Shown here: positions 46,604-54,755 of the stretch, one piece after another
Layout of the letters: every line of letters starts with the position of its first letter
How positions within the stretch are numbered: the first letter of the stretch is position 1
DNA from: an uncultured Prevotellaceae bacterium
GTDB taxonomy: Bacteria; Bacteroidota; Bacteroidia; Bacteroidales; Bacteroidaceae
Reading direction: 5' to 3'
DNA: 64,000 nt
Assembly (NCBI GenBank): GCA_949295905.1
Contig: CASFNA010000004.1
Location: 43,491-107,490, forward strand
Notes under the pieces: model-generated
Seen by the model: the letters and a program-made list of their open reading frames with translations, nothing else
What the model was told of the DNA's origin: nothing
Database searches by the model: none
Translations under genes and position numbers: made by a program

Positions 46604-47071
46604 TCAATACTCCACCTTGTCTTCTTTCCTCGCCCACTCCTCGAACACCTTGATGGCTTCATCCCTCATCATGGGCACGGAAGGCAGCCTGCGGCTGTCG
46701 CGCGGCAGGGCAAGCTCGTCGTAGATGAACGAGTCGTCGAAGCCTATGTCCCTGGCGTCGGCCTTGGTGTTGGCGTAATACACACGGTCGAGCCTTGCCC
46801 AATAGATTGCGCCGAGGCACATGGGGCACGGCTCGCACGAGGTGAATATTTCGCAACCGGCGAGGTTGAACGTGCCCAACTGCTGCGCCGCGCGGCGGAT
46901 TGCGCTCACTTCGGCGTGCGCCGTAGGGTCGTTTGAGGCCGTAACGCGGTTCACCCCGGTGGCTATGATTTCGCCGCCGCGCGCTATGACGGCACCAAAC
47001 GGGCCGCCGCCGTTGGCTACATTCTCCTCAGAAAGCCGTATGGCCTCGCGCATGAGTTCATCGTTGGTCAT
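46604..47071 (-). CDS. guaD: Guanine deaminase (cytidine-deaminase-like fold)
   Basis: The 155-residue zinc deaminase converts guanine to xanthine. Zinc and catalytic motifs are HAEVSAIR and CEPCPMCLGAIYWAR. Overall sequence closely follows Bacillus subtilis GuaD (for example SNDPTAHAEV and GFDDSFIYDE). With xpt in the same window, a guanine to xanthine to XMP salvage route is possible. Confidence 0.88.
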   Translation of the reverse strand: MTNDELMREAIRLSEENVANGGGPFGAVIARGGEIIATGVNRVTASNDPTAHAEVSAIRRAAQQLGTFNLAGCEIFTSCEPCPMCLGAIYWARLDRVYYANTKADARDIGFDDSFIYDELALPRDSRRLPSVPMMRDEAIKVFEEWARKEDKVEY

Positions 47072-47073
47072 TT

Positions 47074-47218
47074 GAAGCCCCTCCCAACCTCCCCGAAGGG
47101 GAGGAATAAATTAGTATTATAAACGTAAAAACCCCTCATGGCCTGTTACGTTTGGAGGAACAGGATTGCGTCAAACGCAGTCTTATTCCTCCCTTACGGG
47201 GAGGTCAGGAGGGGCTTC
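47074..47218. repeat. 36-bp inverted repeat between asnS and guaD
   Basis: Arms 47074-47109 and 47183-47218 match at about 32 of 36 positions (GAAGCCCCTCCC, CCTCCCCGAAGGGGAGG). The left arm contains its own 8-bp palindrome. The asnS stop codon is at 47223, 5 bp from the right arm. Confidence 0.75.
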
Positions 47219-47222
47219 CTAT

Positions 47223-48626
47223 TTAGAATTCCGCGTTCTTCGGCGTGCGCGGGAACGGGATTACGTCGCGTATGTTCTGCATTCCCGTAATGAAGAGGAT
47301 GAGCCTCTCGAAGCCCAGGCCGAAGCCTCCGTGGGGGCATGTGCCGTACTTGCGCGTGTCAAGATACCACCACATGTCCTTCATCGGGATGTTGCGCTCG
47401 TTGATTTCGTTCATCAGCTTGTCGTAGTTCTCCTCACGCACGCTGCCTCCGATGATTTCTCCGATTTGCGGGAAGAGCACGTCCGTGCCCTGCACCGTCT
47501 TGCCGTCTTCGTTGATTTTCATGTAGAACGCCTTGATGGCCTTCGGGTAGCCGGTCATGATGACAGGCTTCTTGAAGTGGTGCTCCACGAGGTAACGCTC
47601 GTGCTCGCTGGCCAAATCCATGCCCCACGATACGGGGAACTCGAACTTGTGACCCTCTTTCACCGCCTCTTCGAGTATGCGTATGCCCTCGGTATACTCC
47701 AGGCGTACAAACTCTTCGCCGACAACCGAGTTGAGACGCTCCAGCAGAGACTTGTCAATCATCTTGTTCAAGAACTCAAGGTCGTCCTTGCAGTTGTCCA
47801 AAGCCCACTGCACGCAATACTTGATAAAGTCCTCCTCGAGGTCCATCAGGTCGTCAAGGTCGATGAAGGCGACCTCCGGCTCTATCATCCAGAACTCCGC
47901 AAGGTGGCGCGGAGTATTTGAGTTCTCTGCACGGAACGTCGGGCCGAACGTATAGATTGCGCCCAACGCCGTGGCTCCAAGCTCGCCTTCAAGCTGTCCG
48001 CTGACGGTCAGAGATGTCTGTTTCCCAAAGAAGTCGTCGTCATAAATGATTTTCCCGTCCTCGCCTTTCTTAAGGTCGTAAAGGTTCTTCGTAGTAACCT
48101 GGAACATCTGTCCGGCACCCTCGCAGTCGCTGGCGGTGATGAGCGGCGTGTGGAAATAGAAGAATCCGTGGTCGTGGAAATACTTATGTATGGCTATGGC
48201 CATATTGTGGCGTATGCGCATTACGGCTCCGAAGGTGTTTGTGCGCAGGCGCATGTGGGCGTACTGGCGCATGTACTCGAAGCTCTGTCCCTTCTTCTGC
48301 ATGGGGTAGTCGCTGCCGCAGAGGCCGTAAACCTCCAGCTCGCGGCACTGCAACTCTACGCTCTGGCCGGCTCCCTGGCTCTCCACCAGCTCGCCGTTGA
48401 CGCTGATGCACGCCCCGGTTGTTATCTGTTTCAGTGTTTCCGCGTCAAACTTCGTCGGGTCAACAACCACCTGCACGTTCTTGATGGCAGAGCCGTCGTT
48501 CAAGGCTATGAAGTCAACCGACTTGCTGCTGCGGTGGGTACGCACCCATCCGCGCACGTTGACGATGGCCCCGAAGTCTGTGCGCTGGAGCACATCGACA
48601 ACTTTTGTCCTCTTGATTTTTTCCAT
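47223..48626 (-). CDS. asnS: Asparaginyl-tRNA synthetase
   Basis: 467 residues. An OB-fold anticodon domain (about 15-105, [20 protein letters not shown]) is followed by a class II catalytic domain. That domain has motif 2 around [25 protein letters not shown] and motif 3 in [17 protein letters not shown]. The Asn rather than Asp specificity is supported by length and by the AsnS-type [12 protein letters not shown] segment. The upstream gap (48627-48785) has tandem GAAGTTAAA words. Confidence 0.95.
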   Translation of the reverse strand: MEKIKRTKVVDVLQRTDFGAIVNVRGWVRTHRSSKSVDFIALNDGSAIKNVQVVVDPTKFDAETLKQITTGACISVNGELVESQGAGQSVELQCRELEVYGLCGSDYPMQKKGQSFEYMRQYAHMRLRTNTFGAVMRIRHNMAIAIHKYFHDHGFFYFHTPLITASDCEGAGQMFQVTTKNLYDLKKGEDGKIIYDDDFFGKQTSLTVSGQLEGELGATALGAIYTFGPTFRAENSNTPRHLAEFWMIEPEVAFIDLDDLMDLEEDFIKYCVQWALDNCKDDLEFLNKMIDKSLLERLNSVVGEEFVRLEYTEGIRILEEAVKEGHKFEFPVSWGMDLASEHERYLVEHHFKKPVIMTGYPKAIKAFYMKINEDGKTVQGTDVLFPQIGEIIGGSVREENYDKLMNEINERNIPMKDMWWYLDTRKYGTCPHGGFGLGFERLILFITGMQNIRDVIPFPRTPKNAEF

Positions 48627-48637
48627 CTTGTATTTTA

Positions 48638-48675
48638 GAAGTTAAAGAAGTTAGAGAAGTCAAAGAAGTTAAAGA
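48638..48675. repeat. Short tandem repeat of AGAAGTTAA words
   Basis: Four imperfect 9-10-bp copies (AGAAGTTAAAG, AAGTTAGAG, AAGTCAAAG, AAGTTAAAG) upstream of asnS. Words are shared with the palindromes near meaB and asd. Confidence 0.5.
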
Positions 48676-48785
48676 CATTACTTTTGCGAACATATACCTC
48701 TTTACTTCCCTTCTCCTGTTACCTTTATATATATTAGCAATACATTCTAAGCCCATCCCTTCGGGAGTGGTTTGGGGTAGGTCAA

Positions 48786-50225
48786 TCACTCAAACGCGCC
48801 CATGCGCAGCATGTCAACCTCCTTCTCGGTGAGGAAACGCCAGTCGCCGCGGCGCAGGTTCTTCTTCGTCAGCCCTGCAAACTGCACGCGGTCGAGCTTT
48901 ACTACACGGTAGCCAAGATGCTCGAAGATGCGGCGCACGATGCGGTTCTTGCCGCTGTGGATTTCAATTCCTACTTGGCTCTTGTCCGTAGGGCTTGCAT
49001 ACTCTATGGCGTCGGCATGCACTTCGCCGTCGTCGAGCGTTATGCCGGTGGCTATCTGCTGCATGTCGTGCGCGGTGACGTTCTTGTCCAAGAACACATG
49101 ATATATTTTCTTCTTCAAGAACTTGGGGTGAGTGAGCTTGCTGGCAAGGTCGCCGTCGTTGGTGAGAAGCAGCACTCCGGTGGTGTTGCGGTCAAGACGG
49201 CCTACGGGATAGATGCGCTCCGGGCACGCGCCTTTTACCAAATCCATCACCGTCTTGCGCTGTTGCGGGTCGTCGCTGGTGGTCACGGTGTCCTTGGGCT
49301 TGTTGAGAAGGACGTACACCTTCTTCTCCATCTTGACGGGCTGGTCGTGGAACTTCACCTCGTCGGTACGCAAAACCTTGGTTCCGAGCTCGGTCACCAC
49401 CTGTCCGTTGACCGTAACCACGCCTGCCTGTATGAACTCGTCGGCCTCGCGGCGGCTGCAAACGCCTGCGTTGGCGAGGAACTTGTTAAGGCGGACGGGC
49501 ACCGTCGGGTCGATGTGCTCTTCCTTGTATTCAATGCGTTTCTTAAGACTGTACTTTGCGTTGGGGTCATAGTCGGGCGTGCGCTGGCGGTTGTAGCCGC
49601 CACGATTGTAGCCGCCCGGGCGCGCCTGTCCGTACTGGTTGCGCTGGTAGCCGCCACGGTTGTAGCCTCCGGGACGCTGCTGATAGCCGCCTTCCTGCTG
49701 CCCGGCGTTGTAGCGCGGACGGTAACCTGCCTGCGGACGCTGGCCGTACTGGCTCTGACGGGGCTGGTAACCGCCCTCTGAATCAGCGTTATAGCGCGGA
49801 CGGTAGCCCGTCTGCGGACGCTGGCCGTACTGGCTCTGACGGGGCTGGTAGCCCTCCTCGCCTTCCTTGCTGTAATGCGGGCGATAGCCCTGCGGACGCT
49901 GGCCGTACTGCGACTGGCGCTGCTGGTAGCCGCCTTGGCGGGGCTGGTAGCCCTCCTGCCGGTCGGCATTGTAGCGCGGACGGTAAGGACGCTGCTGCTG
50001 GCTTGACTGCTGCAGCCCGGCGCCAAAGCCTTCGGGGCGGAAGCCGCCCTCGTCTTTGTTGTAACTCCTGTTGGGCACATAGTTGCGCTGCACGCGTATG
50101 CGCGGACGCATCGGCCTGTTTCCACTCTGATTGTTAAAGTCTTCTGTCTGCTTGTAGCCGTCACGGCTGCCTTCGGTCTGACCGGCAGACAAACTGTCGT
50201 TCTTGTTTTCCAATTCTTCTGACAT
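48786..50225 (-). CDS. RluB-type 23S rRNA pseudouridine synthase with repetitive N-terminus
   Basis: 479 residues. Residues 1-225 are low-complexity, rich in Gly, Tyr, Arg and Gln, including about 3.5 copies of a 27-residue repeat (YRPRYNA ... GYQPRQSQYGQRPQ, residues 80-175) and GGYNRGGYNR stretches. An S4 domain (about 243-300) and the RsuA/RluB catalytic domain (GRLDRNTTGVLLL with the catalytic Asp) follow. The enzyme modifies 23S rRNA. The disordered extension may bind RNA or promote condensation; that is inference. Confidence 0.9.
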   Translation of the reverse strand: MSEELENKNDSLSAGQTEGSRDGYKQTEDFNNQSGNRPMRPRIRVQRNYVPNRSYNKDEGGFRPEGFGAGLQQSSQQQRPYRPRYNADRQEGYQPRQGGYQQRQSQYGQRPQGYRPHYSKEGEEGYQPRQSQYGQRPQTGYRPRYNADSEGGYQPRQSQYGQRPQAGYRPRYNAGQQEGGYQQRPGGYNRGGYQRNQYGQARPGGYNRGGYNRQRTPDYDPNAKYSLKKRIEYKEEHIDPTVPVRLNKFLANAGVCSRREADEFIQAGVVTVNGQVVTELGTKVLRTDEVKFHDQPVKMEKKVYVLLNKPKDTVTTSDDPQQRKTVMDLVKGACPERIYPVGRLDRNTTGVLLLTNDGDLASKLTHPKFLKKKIYHVFLDKNVTAHDMQQIATGITLDDGEVHADAIEYASPTDKSQVGIEIHSGKNRIVRRIFEHLGYRVVKLDRVQFAGLTKKNLRRGDWRFLTEKEVDMLRMGAFE

Positions 50226-50263
50226 GATTTTTTCTGTTAATGCCTCACGGCGGTTAGTATTTC

Positions 50264-50404
50264 GGTTATACGGTTTTTGGGGTTATGAGGTTGTACGGTT
50301 ATCGGGTTGTTTAGGACAAAGGCCATAGTGTATTATACTGTTTTTATATGTTTTATTTCAACTAAAACCGTATGACCTTATAACCGCATAACCTTAAAAC
50401 CGTA
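50264..50404. repeat. GGTTATACGGTT inverted repeat, copy 2
   Basis: Left words (GGTTATACGG, GGTTATGAGG, GTACGGTTAT) face complements (AAAACCGTAT, CTTATAACCGCATAACC). Same family as 36588-36696. It lies between purB and the pseudouridine synthase gene. Confidence 0.6.
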
Positions 50405-50405
50405 T

Positions 50406-51752
50406 TTACATTCCCGTATAATTGTGCGGTGTGACGGCCATCAGCTCGGCCTTCACGCTGTCGCTTACGTTCAATCCGCGGATGAACTCGTGTATTGTCT
50501 CCTCCGTCATCTTATTGTTGGTGCGCGTAAGAGCCTTCAACGCCTCGTAGGGGTGCGGGTAGGCTTCGCGGCGGAGGATGGTCTGTATGGCCTCGGCCAC
50601 TACCGCCCACATGTCGTCGAGGTCGGCGTTGAGCTTCTCCTCGTTGAGGATGAGCTTGCGCAGACCCTTCAGCGTGCTCTGAATGGCTATCATTCCATGG
50701 CCGAGGGGCACGCCTACGTTGCGCAGCACGGTCGAGTCGGTAAGGTCGCGTTGCAGGCGGCTTACGGGCAGTTTGGCCGCAAGGAACTGCAATATTGCGT
50801 TGGCGATGCCGAGGTTGCCCTCGCTGTTCTCGAAGTCGATGGGGTTGACCTTGTGCGGCATCGCGCTCGAACCTACCTCGCCTGCCTTGATTTTCTGCTT
50901 GAAGTATTCCATCGAGATGTACATCCAGAAGTCGCGGTCGAGGTCGATGATGATGGTGTTCAGGCGGCGCAGGGCGTCGAATATGGCACCGAGGTTGTCA
51001 TAGTTGCTGATTTGGGTGGTCCACTGCTCGCGCTGCAAACCAAGCTTCTCGCTGACGAACTTGTCGCCGAAGGCGCGCCAGTCGTACTGCGGATAGGCAA
51101 CGTGGTGGGCGTTGTAGTTGCCCGTCGCGCCGCCGAACTTTGCCGTTGCAGGGCACTCCTCGAGCTGCTTTAATTGCTCCGTGAGGCGGTAGACAAAGAC
51201 CATCACCTCCTTGCCCAGCCGCGTCGGCGATGCCGGCTGGCCGTGGGTCTTGGCGAGCATGGGCACGTCTTTCCACTCGTCGGCGTACTGCCGGAGCTGC
51301 TCTATGAGCTCTTTCAGCAAAGGAATGTACACCTCGTGCAGGGCCTCTTTCACCGAAAGGGGCACGGAGGTGTTGTTGATGTCCTGCGAAGTAAGGCCGA
51401 AGTGGATGAACTCCTTGTACTTGTCAAGGCCGCCGATGGCGTCAAACTGCTCCTTGATGTAATACTCCACGGCCTTCACGTCGTGGTTGGTCGTGGCCTC
51501 GATTTCCTTCACACGGGCGGCTCCCTGCTCGTCAAACTTCAGGTAAATGTCGCGCAGGCGCGGAGCCAGCGACAGGTCGAAGTCCACAAGCTGGGGCAAA
51601 GGCAGCTCGCAAAGGGCTATGAAATATTCTATCTCTACACGTATGCGGTAACGTATGAGCGCGTATTCCGAGAAATAGGCGGCAAGCGGCGCCGTCTTCG
51701 AGCGATACCGCCCGTCGATGGGCGATATGGCTGTAAGCAAATCCAAATCCAT
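50406..51752 (-). CDS. purB: Adenylosuccinate lyase
   Basis: About 448 residues of the fumarase/aspartase superfamily. It releases fumarate from SAICAR and adenylosuccinate in purine synthesis. The signature loop is GSSAMPHKVNPIDFEN. The catalytic His-containing KTHGQPASPT segment and HFGLTSQDINNT are present. The start at 51752 (MDLDLLTAISPIDGRY) matches family N-termini. A TAATTTTG -7 box lies at 51784-51777 (minus strand), so codons further upstream are unlikely to be translated. Confidence 0.95.
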   Translation of the reverse strand: MDLDLLTAISPIDGRYRSKTAPLAAYFSEYALIRYRIRVEIEYFIALCELPLPQLVDFDLSLAPRLRDIYLKFDEQGAARVKEIEATTNHDVKAVEYYIKEQFDAIGGLDKYKEFIHFGLTSQDINNTSVPLSVKEALHEVYIPLLKELIEQLRQYADEWKDVPMLAKTHGQPASPTRLGKEVMVFVYRLTEQLKQLEECPATAKFGGATGNYNAHHVAYPQYDWRAFGDKFVSEKLGLQREQWTTQISNYDNLGAIFDALRRLNTIIIDLDRDFWMYISMEYFKQKIKAGEVGSSAMPHKVNPIDFENSEGNLGIANAILQFLAAKLPVSRLQRDLTDSTVLRNVGVPLGHGMIAIQSTLKGLRKLILNEEKLNADLDDMWAVVAEAIQTILRREAYPHPYEALKALTRTNNKMTEETIHEFIRGLNVSDSVKAELMAVTPHNYTGM

Positions 51753-51911
51753 AAATCTAATACGTATTAACGGCTGCAAAATTAATAATTTTAATTGATT
51801 CGGGCGCACGCAGGCGCGATAAATATCTGCCCGTTAAGGCTTTTTTAGCATCAATCAAGCCCCGGCCGGGGCTTACAGCGGGGCCGTTTTCAAGGCCGAA
51901 CGTAATCCGCT

Positions 51912-52025
51912 GGTTTTCAACACGTTACAGAAGGCGTTGCAAAAGACCGTCTTTTAGCGCGTAAAAGACGGCCTTTCTGGCGGTAAAAGGTGGCCTTTTG
52001 CAACGCGAAAGGCGGCTTTTTGCAG
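51912..52025. repeat. 22-bp-unit array J
   Basis: A tail-like stretch (TTTTCAACACGTTACAGAA) precedes four units (GCAAAAGACCGTCTTTTAGC, AAAAGACGGCCTTTC, AAAAGGTGGCCTTTTGC, GAAAGGCGGCTTTTTGC). The neighbouring 51785-51911 stretch holds no feature I can name. Confidence 0.83.
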
Positions 52026-52088
52026 GACAGCAAAAAATAATTGGCCTTGTTTTGGCAAATTTATGATGCCGTTACGGCTTTTTTTTAG

Positions 52089-52096
52089 TAAGTTTG
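52089..52096 (+). promoter_or_regulatory. -7 box of the ACT-domain gene
   Basis: TAAGTTTG followed by C, 57 bp before the ATG at 52153. No TTG at 19-21 bp. Confidence 0.45.
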
Positions 52097-52152
52097 CAAA
52101 TAAAGAAACGCATAAACATACAACAACCGAACATACATTAAACCATAACGCC

Positions 52153-52578
52153 ATGTTAGCAAAACAATTATCAGTGTTCCTCGAGAACAAGTCGGGCCAG
52201 CTGACCGAAGTGACCGAAGTGCTCGGCAAGGCAGGCGTCAACCTCTCGGCGATGAGCATAGCCGACAACTCCGACTTCGGCATACTGCGCTGCATAGTGT
52301 CCGACCCCGACGCGGCCAAACGCGCACTTGAAGAAGCCAAGTTCACCGTCCGCGTGAGCGACGTAATAGGCTTCGACTGCCCAAACACGAGCGGCTCGCT
52401 GGCAAAAGTGCTCAAATACCTGTCTGACAAAGGCGTGTTCATCGAGTACATGTACTCGTTCGCCTGCGGCGACGTGGCCCACATAGTAATCCGCCCGACC
52501 GACCTTGAAAGCTGCGAGCGCATCCTCGCCGATAAGAAAGTGGATTTGCTGGCAGCCAACGAGCTGTACAGGCTGTGA
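52153..52578 (+). CDS. Tandem ACT-domain protein
   Basis: The 141-residue protein is two ACT domains in tandem (residues about 3-70 and 70-140; both open with a V/L-F-L-E-N or S-G-S-L-A-K-V-L motif). ACT domains bind amino acids; stand-alone forms regulate or sense amino-acid metabolism, and the ligand is unknown. The start at 52153 (MLAKQLSVFLENKSGQL) is chosen because upstream codons precede or overlap the likely promoter. It is monocistronic. Confidence 0.88.
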   Translation: MLAKQLSVFLENKSGQLTEVTEVLGKAGVNLSAMSIADNSDFGILRCIVSDPDAAKRALEEAKFTVRVSDVIGFDCPNTSGSLAKVLKYLSDKGVFIEYMYSFACGDVAHIVIRPTDLESCERILADKKVDLLAANELYRL

Positions 52579-52624
52579 CACTTCACGGCCCGTCATGCCC
52601 ACGACAAGCGCAAGACGCACGCCA

Positions 52625-52670
52625 AGGAGCGGCCTTCCACACACCGAAGAGCCGCCTTTTAGCATATAAA
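52625..52670. repeat. Degenerate array remnant
   Basis: AGGAGCGGCCTTCCAC and AAGAGCCGCCTTTTAGC keep the spacing and shape of the 22-bp units, but with many changes. Confidence 0.35.
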
Positions 52671-52724
52671 ACGCACAAAACCGCACTATTTTTAAAGAAA
52701 ACACGAAAAAAAGTCCGTAAAATT

Positions 52725-52754
52725 TTGCAGGAACGAAAAATTGCCGTATCTTTG
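52725..52754 (+). promoter_or_regulatory. Promoter of tRNA-Val copy 1
   Basis: TTG at 52725-52727, a 19-bp spacer and TATCTTTG at 52747-52754. A textbook Bacteroidetes promoter. Confidence 0.85.
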
Positions 52755-52774
52755 CACTCGCTTACAACAAGTAA

Positions 52775-52849
52775 GGGCGCTTAGCTCAGCTGGTTTAGAG
52801 CATCTGCCTTACAAGCAGAGGGTCGGGGGTTCGAATCCCTCAGCGCCCA
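52775..52849 (+). tRNA. tRNA-Val (anticodon TAC), copy 1
   Basis: A 75-nt cloverleaf. Acceptor GGGCGCT/AGCGCCC with discriminator A, D-loop AGCTCAGCTGG, anticodon stem-loop CTGCCTTACAAGCAG and T-arm GGGGGTTCGAATCCC. CCA is not encoded. An identical gene lies in inverted orientation at 53167-53241. Confidence 0.97.
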
Positions 52850-52853
52850 CAAC

Positions 52854-52892
52854 AATCCCAATCACCTCAAGAGGCGGTTGGGATTTCTTTTT
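52854..52892 (+). terminator. Terminator of tRNA-Val copy 1
   Basis: AATCCCAA (52854-52861) with TTGGGATT (52878-52885), then TCTTTTTT. Confidence 0.8.
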
Positions 52893-52925
52893 TACCCCAA
52901 TCATACGGCAGTTTTTTCCAACCAT

Positions 52926-53052
52926 ACATGAGTTCGGTATAAGGAATTACCCTTCAAACAAAGGTACAGCTACTTGTTTTTTCGTCCAAAACTGTTACCA
53001 ACCGACTGCTTGAAGTGGGATTTTTTCATTTTATCTTATACCGAACTCACGT
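52926..53052. mobile_element. MITE-like element 2 between the tRNA-Val genes
   Basis: It begins ACATGAGTTCGGTATAAG and ends with CTTATACCGAACTCACGT, reverse complements at 17 of 18 positions. AACCATAC occurs at 52920-52927 and 53053-53060, an 8-bp direct repeat that overlaps the first two bases of the terminal repeat, so the exact boundary is uncertain. No coding capacity. The termini match element 1 (22059-22249); the interior does not. Confidence 0.65.
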
Positions 53053-53125
53053 AACCATACAACAGTTCATGCTCCGACGTACTGGAATACGCCGCCAACC
53101 CGGCAGCAAGACATGGCTTATGGAC

Positions 53126-53159
53126 ACAAAAAATCCCGTCACACAAAGTGTAACGGGAT
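53126..53159 (-). terminator. Terminator of tRNA-Val copy 2
   Basis: ATCCCGTCACAC (53133-53144), loop AAA, GTGTAACGGGAT (53148-53159). On the minus strand the stem is followed by TTTTTTG. Confidence 0.85.
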
Positions 53160-53166
53160 GTCATCG

Positions 53167-53241
53167 TGGGCGCTGAGGGATTCGAACCCCCGACCCTCTG
53201 CTTGTAAGGCAGATGCTCTAAACCAGCTGAGCTAAGCGCCC
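53167..53241 (-). tRNA. tRNA-Val (anticodon TAC), copy 2
   Basis: Identical 75-nt sequence to copy 1 on the opposite strand, with discriminator A and no encoded CCA. The genes converge, 317 bp apart. The flanking 5' sequence (CACTCGCTTAC, ACAAGTAA) is also shared. Confidence 0.97.
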
Positions 53242-53261
53242 TTACTTGTCGTAAGCGAGTG

Positions 53262-53292
53262 CAAAGGTATGTCTTTTTCATGAAACTGCCAA
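53262..53292 (-). promoter_or_regulatory. Promoter of tRNA-Val copy 2
   Basis: On the minus strand, TTG (53292-53290), a 20-bp spacer and TACCTTTG (53269-53262). The -7 region and leader match copy 1 closely, whereas the upstream part does not. Confidence 0.82.
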
Positions 53293-53387
53293 ATTTTCAA
53301 CCGTTTTTTTAAAGAAAAGTATAAAAAAGAAGGTAAACAATAGCCAAAAGGATAGCAATCTACTACAAAACAAGCGCAGGCAAAAAG

Positions 53388-53420
53388 AAAAAAAAGATGC
53401 CCCGCCAATGGCGGAGCATC
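53388..53420 (-). terminator. Terminator of the OmpA gene
   Basis: GATGCTCCGCC/GGCGGGGCATC (one mismatch) with a 3-nt loop, followed on the minus strand by a run of eight T. Confidence 0.88.
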
Positions 53421-53446
53421 CTTGTGTATTGTACGGTAAGAAGCCG

Positions 53447-54589
53447 TTACTTTGCAATCTCGACAGTAGCGCGGCGGTTGTAAGAAGGCGGCACGAGAGT
53501 GTCAACTCCACCCTTAGCTACAATCTGGATGTTCTCTTTCTTAACACCCATCTTCACGAGTTCGTCAGCAACACGCTCTGCACGCTTCTGCGAAAGTGCG
53601 CGGTTGTAGTCGGCAGGACCTGTCGCGCTGTCGGCATAACCGGTCACAACGAGCTTAGCGTTGTTGTCCTTCGAATAGTCGGCGAGGTTCTTCACGTTAA
53701 CAAGGTCTTTCTTGGAAGCGATAGCCGACTTGTTGAGGTTGAAGAATACAGATACCGGATTGGTGATGTATTCCTTCTCCACCTTAACCACAGGCTCAGT
53801 CTTCTTGTTTGCAAGCTCGTTCTTCAGACGCTCGTTCTCTGCCTTCTCGTCAGCCAGCTGGGCGTTGAGCGCGTCGATTTGCGACTGCGAAAGAGCCTTG
53901 ATTGCGTCCACATCGGGCACCTTGTTCCATGTTCTCTTGCCAAGGTTGAAGGTAACACCTACCTCTGCATACGCATGGTTGGGGTGGTTCATGATGCCAG
54001 AGCCCATCTCTGCGGGCATTCCGCAGATGTCGCTCTCGTAGCGGTTCCATCCTATTTCAAAGTTGATGGCGACGCGCTTGCTAACCCAAAACTCGTTCAA
54101 GATACCTACGCTGAGACCCATTGCGTACCTGTTGTACGTGCAAGAACGCGCCAGGCCGGCACCGAAGAACGGGATGAAGTTCCATACACGGTTCTCGTTG
54201 TAGCCGCAGAAGAGGTTGCTCAGGTTGAAGAGCACCTGCTCATTGACCATCCAATAACGGTTAAGGTTGCCTGCGTTGTCGCCGTCCCATACGGACTTGC
54301 CCCATATGCCTTGTACCTTTGTACGAAGTCCAAGGCCGGGAGTAAACCACTTACCAATGCCGATTGAGATTCCGGGGTTGGAACGGAACTTCTTGAACGG
54401 GCTCTTCGAGAGACCCATACCGTCCTCGTAGTTGCCGTACCATGCGTCCCATGTCACACCGGCCTGGATGAACCAGTTGCTCCAGAACGAGTTAGTCGCA
54501 ACGCTGTACTTCTCCGTAATGTCTGCGTTCTGTGCCATACCGGTCACAGAGACACACGCAAAAATCAATGCGATAAATAATTTCTTCAT
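53447..54589 (-). CDS. OmpA-family major outer-membrane protein
   Basis: 380 residues. A signal peptide (MKKLFIALIFACVSVTGMAQ) precedes a beta-barrel (about 25-225). A short coiled-coil segment follows (AIKALSQSQIDALNAQLADE, about 228-260), then an OmpA domain with NRALSQKRAERVADEL. It is of the kind of abundant outer-membrane protein that bridges to peptidoglycan in Bacteroidales. It has its own -7 box and a strong terminator, consistent with high expression. It is a homologue of the OmpA protein at 39924 but longer in the linker coil. Confidence 0.92.
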   Translation of the reverse strand: MKKLFIALIFACVSVTGMAQNADITEKYSVATNSFWSNWFIQAGVTWDAWYGNYEDGMGLSKSPFKKFRSNPGISIGIGKWFTPGLGLRTKVQGIWGKSVWDGDNAGNLNRYWMVNEQVLFNLSNLFCGYNENRVWNFIPFFGAGLARSCTYNRYAMGLSVGILNEFWVSKRVAINFEIGWNRYESDICGMPAEMGSGIMNHPNHAYAEVGVTFNLGKRTWNKVPDVDAIKALSQSQIDALNAQLADEKAENERLKNELANKKTEPVVKVEKEYITNPVSVFFNLNKSAIASKKDLVNVKNLADYSKDNNAKLVVTGYADSATGPADYNRALSQKRAERVADELVKMGVKKENIQIVAKGGVDTLVPPSYNRRATVEIAK

Positions 54590-54656
54590 AACTCTTAATA
54601 TTAAACAATCAATAAAACATTATACTGAACCTCCTCTCTATGAAGGCTCTACATTG

Positions 54657-54664
54657 CAAAGATA
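54657..54664 (-). promoter_or_regulatory. -7 box of the OmpA gene
   Basis: TATCTTTGC on the minus strand, 68 bp ahead of the start codon. TTG occurs at only 15 bp spacing. Confidence 0.5.
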
Positions 54665-54755
54665 GTAATAATTTTTTAACAATCATCGCTTTTTGCGAAT
54701 TTATTTTACACTTTTCAATGCTTTTACCGACCAAAATGCCACTTCTAAGGACATT

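Noticed and set aside
52741-53013. Frames across the tRNA-Val genes
   Set aside because: They read through tRNA genes and their terminators.
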